Assembly: GCA_934098515.1 (NCBI GenBank) | Contig: CAKOOK010000011.1 | Location: forward strand, 1-44,821 | Reading direction: 5' to 3' | Origin: an uncultured Bacilli bacterium | Lineage (GTDB): Bacteria > Bacillota_I > Bacilli_A > RF39 > UBA660 | Length of the DNA stretch: 44,821 nt | In this document: piece after piece, positions 42,650 to 44,821 of the stretch | Layout of the letters: every line of letters starts with the position of its first letter | Position numbering within the stretch: position 1 is the stretch's first letter | The notes under the pieces: generated by a model | The model's input: the letters and a program-made list of their open reading frames with translations, nothing else | Told to the model about the DNA's origin: nothing | Database searches by the model: none | Made by a program: the position numbers and the translations under genes

Positions 42650-42679
42650 ATAAAAAGATGAAAACTTTGGGTCTTCACC
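42650..42679 (-). terminator. Terminator of the phase-variable surface protein gene
   Basis: 9-bp stem with two G.T wobbles (42657-42665/42671-42679), 5-base loop, then TTTTTATTTTT on the minus strand, 15 bases after the stop codon. Confidence 0.75.
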
Positions 42680-42694
42680 TTATAAAATCTTGAT

Positions 42695-44659
42695 TTATTT
42701 TTGATTTATAACATATGGGTCTTCTGAGGTGCCTAATCCACCTGAAATTGTGGTAGATGAGACGAGAGAAATCGAAGGTCGAACCCCAGAATAGTCTCTC
42801 ACGTAGTATCTGTCGATGTAGCCGAAGTAGTTATCCATCCTCCAAACGTAAGTTTCGCTGCCACTGAAGTAGCTAGGCGACAAGGACCACCACGAAGTAT
42901 TTGTAGCATTTTCTCGTAAATATGTTGTAGTATTATGAATATTAAAAGTATGTCCTGCATATGCTAGTTCATCTGCTGTTATTAACCCTACTTTTGAATT
43001 TATTTTACTTAATTCTCCATTACATTTTAAACTTGGACCAGTGCCTCCATCACTACCATTTGCACTTACTAATCTTTGCGTAACACCATAATATGTTTTA
43101 TTTGTGCCATATCCTAAACCATTTGGTGTAATACTCCATGGATCATATGTTGTATCTGCTGCATTTGTTTTATCATTACACCATACATTATCAGCTATTG
43201 CATCAGCATATGTTTTTAGATTATTATTATACCAAGTTTCTAAATTATTTAGTATTGTACTTTTATTAATATTTGCATGGGCTTCAGCATAAGAAGAAGA
43301 ACCAATCCATTTATATCCATGCAAAGAGCAATCAAGCTTATCTGTGATTTCTGGATGGCCATTACAGCCGATAAAATCACCATACTTAAATCCTACGTAA
43401 GCATTGTCATCAGAATTTATATTAAATACACTTGTATATTCAGTACCAGAGTATCTTGCAAACGCTGCATTAGCACTATTATTTGCTGATGAACAAGGAT
43501 TAGCAACACCTGTAGTATTATCATTGTGTAAGATAAGTTTTACTGAACCATCTCCTACAATTCTAACTATTCTCCAGCATTTATTAGCAAATTCTACATA
43601 GTTATTTTTAACCGCACCTCTAAAATAATAGCTGGTACCATAATCATCTTCTGCAGATGCAAGTAATGATTCTGTTGTATTTTTATTTGAAGTTATTTCC
43701 TTATATATATAACCATCTTTTGTAGCACTTACTACATAATATACACTACTTAGATTAGTTGTTGCTATCATAGTTCCAGCAGTACTTGAACCATGATCAG
43801 CTGATGGCAAATATTTACCAACTAAACTAGAATATGAATTAGCATATGTATCACTTGTTACTGTTGCTCCTGTTAAATTGAACTTAGTACCATTTGCTTC
43901 CCAACCAGTCCCATAAGTTATATAATATTTTTGATAAGAGGTTGATACGCCTATTTTTTTGCTTACAACATCATCTTTTGTATGTGCACTTGCTTCTTTT
44001 CCTAATGTAGTTATTGGAGTCTTTACTTCATTATTTGCTAGTATAGTCTCTGCAAATGTTGGTTCGTTACTTGCATTACTTACTACAACTATCTTACCAG
44101 ACCAATTCTTATTTAAGCCTTGTTCTGTTGTTACTGCACTATCCATCCATATTCTTAGATCGTAACTTTTTTCTTCGTTAGCTTTAAGTCCAGTACTCAC
44201 AATAATATAACCTTTTTTATTGTTTTCTAGGTCTGTTAATGTTTGACTTCCTAGTATAACGGATTTACTAGTGGTTGTCCCTTTTGGGGATATATTTACT
44301 TTCATATAGTTATCTTTTAAGTAAGATGTACTAGTACTTTCTCTATAAGTACTATCTATAGTAATATATACTTTAACATAACTATTACAGTTATTTTTTA
44401 TTGTAAAAGTAAATGGTGTTTGTTTAAGACCATCTTCATCAGTTATTGGAAAAGCATCTGTTAAAGATATTTTAGAAGTATCTTCCGTTAAAGTCGTATT
44501 AAAGCATGTTCTTGATGCTATAGTGTTATTTTCATTTTGGCTTAGGTATAGTCTAAACCAAGCAAAGGATACACCAATTATACAAAGTACTGTTACAAGT
44601 AATCCATAATACAATTTTAATTTTTTCGTATTATTATCAATATTAACTTCCTGGTTCAT
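42695..44659 (-). CDS. Large surface protein with TasA-like N-terminus and DGR-type variable C-terminus
   Basis: 654 residues. A single hydrophobic N-terminal helix (about 14-36) exports or anchors it. Residues about 45-200 are Thr/Ser/Asn-rich and resemble TasA/camelysin modules. Residues about 350-650 form a Cys-containing domain (FANKCWRIVRIVGDGSVKLI, WYNNNLKTYADAI) ending with WWSLSP (590) to SGVRPSISL (632), a signature seen at the ends of C-type-lectin/formylglycine-type folds used as DGR targets. Codon use changes sharply in 42764-42892. No LPXTG or C-terminal membrane tail. Transcribed alone from a poly-G promoter. Likely an adhesin or receptor; ligand unknown. Confidence 0.75.
   Translation of the reverse strand: MNQEVNIDNNTKKLKLYYGLLVTVLCIIGVSFAWFRLYLSQNENNTIASRTCFNTTLTEDTSKISLTDAFPITDEDGLKQTPFTFTIKNNCNSYVKVYITIDSTYRESTSTSYLKDNYMKVNISPKGTTTSKSVILGSQTLTDLENNKKGYIIVSTGLKANEEKSYDLRIWMDSAVTTEQGLNKNWSGKIVVVSNASNEPTFAETILANNEVKTPITTLGKEASAHTKDDVVSKKIGVSTSYQKYYITYGTGWEANGTKFNLTGATVTSDTYANSYSSLVGKYLPSADHGSSTAGTMIATTNLSSVYYVVSATKDGYIYKEITSNKNTTESLLASAEDDYGTSYYFRGAVKNNYVEFANKCWRIVRIVGDGSVKLILHNDNTTGVANPCSSANNSANAAFARYSGTEYTSVFNINSDDNAYVGFKYGDFIGCNGHPEITDKLDCSLHGYKWIGSSSYAEAHANINKSTILNNLETWYNNNLKTYADAIADNVWCNDKTNAADTTYDPWSITPNGLGYGTNKTYYGVTQRLVSANGSDGGTGPSLKCNGELSKINSKVGLITADELAYAGHTFNIHNTTTYLRENATNTSWWSLSPSYFSGSETYVWRMDNYFGYIDRYYVRDYSGVRPSISLVSSTTISGGLGTSEDPYVINQK
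42764..42892 (-). other. Putative DGR variable region (VR)
   Basis: Codons 590-632 of the surface gene. By hand count this stretch is about half G+C and roughly 18 of 43 codons end in C (TAC x6, TTC, AGC, GGC, GAC, AAC, ATC), whereas the preceding codons are T- or A-ending. All of TAC, TTC, AGC, GGC, GAC and ATC can arise from AAC by changes at A, the hallmark of DGR adenine mutagenesis. The right end, coding GVRPSISL, is G+C-rich and could act as the IMH. No template repeat lies in the window. Confidence 0.6.
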
Positions 44660-44671
44660 ATTTTATCACTA

Positions 44672-44687
44672 ACTTTCTATAGAAAGT
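44672..44687. promoter_or_regulatory. 16-bp perfect palindrome over the -10/start region
   Basis: ACTTTCTATAGAAAGT is its own reverse complement and overlaps the last bases of the TATACT -10 box and the expected transcription start of the surface gene. Position suits a repressor operator; no regulator is identified. Confidence 0.5.
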
Positions 44688-44713
44688 ATATAACAACCCC
44701 CCCCCCGTGTCAA
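44685..44713 (-). promoter_or_regulatory. Promoter of surface gene with poly-G spacer
   Basis: Minus strand TTGACA (44713-44708), 17-base spacer, TATACT (44690-44685). The spacer is C, ten Gs, then TTGTTA. In the sequenced state the spacing is optimal, so the gene reads as ON. Confidence 0.85.
44697..44706 (-). repeat. Homopolymeric G(10) tract (plus strand C10)
   Basis: Ten identical bases, the only long G/C homopolymer I noticed in this AT-rich window, placed exactly between -35 and -10. Such tracts change length by slipped-strand mispairing during replication. Confidence 0.9.
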
Positions 44714-44758
44714 GTTAATATTTAGTCAAAAATATTCTATAGTGTGTAAAATTTATAT

Positions 44759-44792
44759 CTAACTTCCCGTTTTTTACTAATCGAGAAGTTAG
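44759..44792. repeat. Inverted repeat upstream of the surface-gene promoter
   Basis: 11-bp arms (44759-44769 and 44782-44792) with one mismatch and a 12-base T-rich loop. No T tract follows on either strand, so it does not look like a terminator. It may be an operator or structural element. The rest of 44714-44821 holds no gene I can support. Confidence 0.45.
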
Positions 44793-44821
44793 TTCAAGAA
44801 ATCTTGTGGGGAGTTAAATTT

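Noticed and set aside
42695..44659. Plus-strand ORFs opposite the surface gene and other long genes
   Set aside because: They are antisense shadows without ribosome-binding sites and with low-complexity Ser/Phe/Ile composition.
44697..44706. C10 run as an assembly or sequencing artefact
   Set aside because: Possible in principle, but the run lies exactly in the spacer of a near-consensus promoter with a 17-base gap, which an artefact would not produce by chance; read data are still needed for the true length.
44669..44792. Invertible promoter flanked by CTAACTTT and GAAGTTAG
   Set aside because: The inverted arms are only 7-8 bases and imperfect, too short for a typical site-specific inversion, and no recombinase is present.
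1..44821. Mycoplasma genetic code (TGA = Trp)
   Set aside because: walJ ends in TGA in an ATGA overlap with rlmH and Trp codons are TGG; reading TGA as Trp would extend proteins past family ends.
1..44821. CRISPR arrays, tRNA or rRNA genes, insertion sequences, prophage
   Set aside because: I saw no regularly spaced repeats, no cloverleaf or rRNA sequence, and no transposase or integrase apart from the weak Rpn-like hint at 18544-19059.

Overview
The window is AT-rich, densely coded DNA, mostly on the minus strand, from a low-G+C Firmicute (Bacilli-like). Gene content and style suggest one of the uncultured gut lineages near the Mollicutes, such as RF39/CAG-type Bacilli. That placement is inferred from phrasing of the proteins, not from a tree. 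TGA is used as a stop codon (for example the walJ/rlmH ATGA overlap), so the Mycoplasma code does not apply. Wall genes (tagO-like transferase, M23/LysM peptidase, teichoic-type ABC exporter) indicate a walled cell. Transcription signals are Bacillus-like: several near-consensus sigma-A promoters with 17-bp spacers, many extended -10 boxes, and short hairpin terminators that often overlap stop codons or the next promoter.

Layout. 1-5090: a surface-glycan operon with a WecG/TagA glycosyltransferase, an ABC-2 exporter and enzymes that look like nucleotide-activated D-glycero-D-manno-heptose synthesis (HddA-like kinase, epimerase, nucleotidyltransferase fused to a GmhB-like phosphatase that runs off the left edge). 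5131-7860: a TasA/camelysin-like secreted protein, then glmS behind a strong promoter and a glmS ribozyme. 7910-12913: tagO-like transferase, truA, two degenerate ECF-type ATPase paralogues, a CtpA protease and a small anchored protein. 13076-21185: a YihY membrane protein, a membrane GGDEF protein with sensor domains, ligA, an unknown gene and pcrA. 21283-24576: an inactive-looking XRE/ImmA-type regulator divergent from rnr. 24600-33519: pheST with a UUC-specifier T-box, a transglutaminase-like protein with a small partner, a YfcC-type transporter, and lysS fused to a C-terminal tRNA-binding domain behind an AAA-specifier T-box. 33762-36937: ABC-F, gerQ-like coat protein, metallo-hydrolase, LemA. 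36959-42577: a replication/housekeeping operon (rplI, dnaB, M23 peptidase, walJ, rlmH, nudix, ung).

The most striking locus is at the right end (42695-44720). A 654-residue surface protein is driven by a promoter whose 17-bp spacer contains ten consecutive Gs, which predicts on/off phase variation by slippage. The last ~65 codons of the same gene switch abruptly to high-G+C, NNC-rich codons (TAC, TTC, AGC, GGC, GAC, AAC, ATC) ending in a GVRPSISL motif. That is the pattern left by adenine-directed mutagenesis in the variable region of a diversity-generating retroelement (DGR). No reverse transcriptase or template repeat is visible in the window, so the DGR itself is a prediction. If right, one gene combines expression switching with targeted hypermutation.

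Smaller points of interest: four proteins keep a family fold but have lost or altered key residues (two EcfA-like ATPases without EcfT, an ImmA-like domain lacking HEXXH, a GGDEF domain reading DGNEF).
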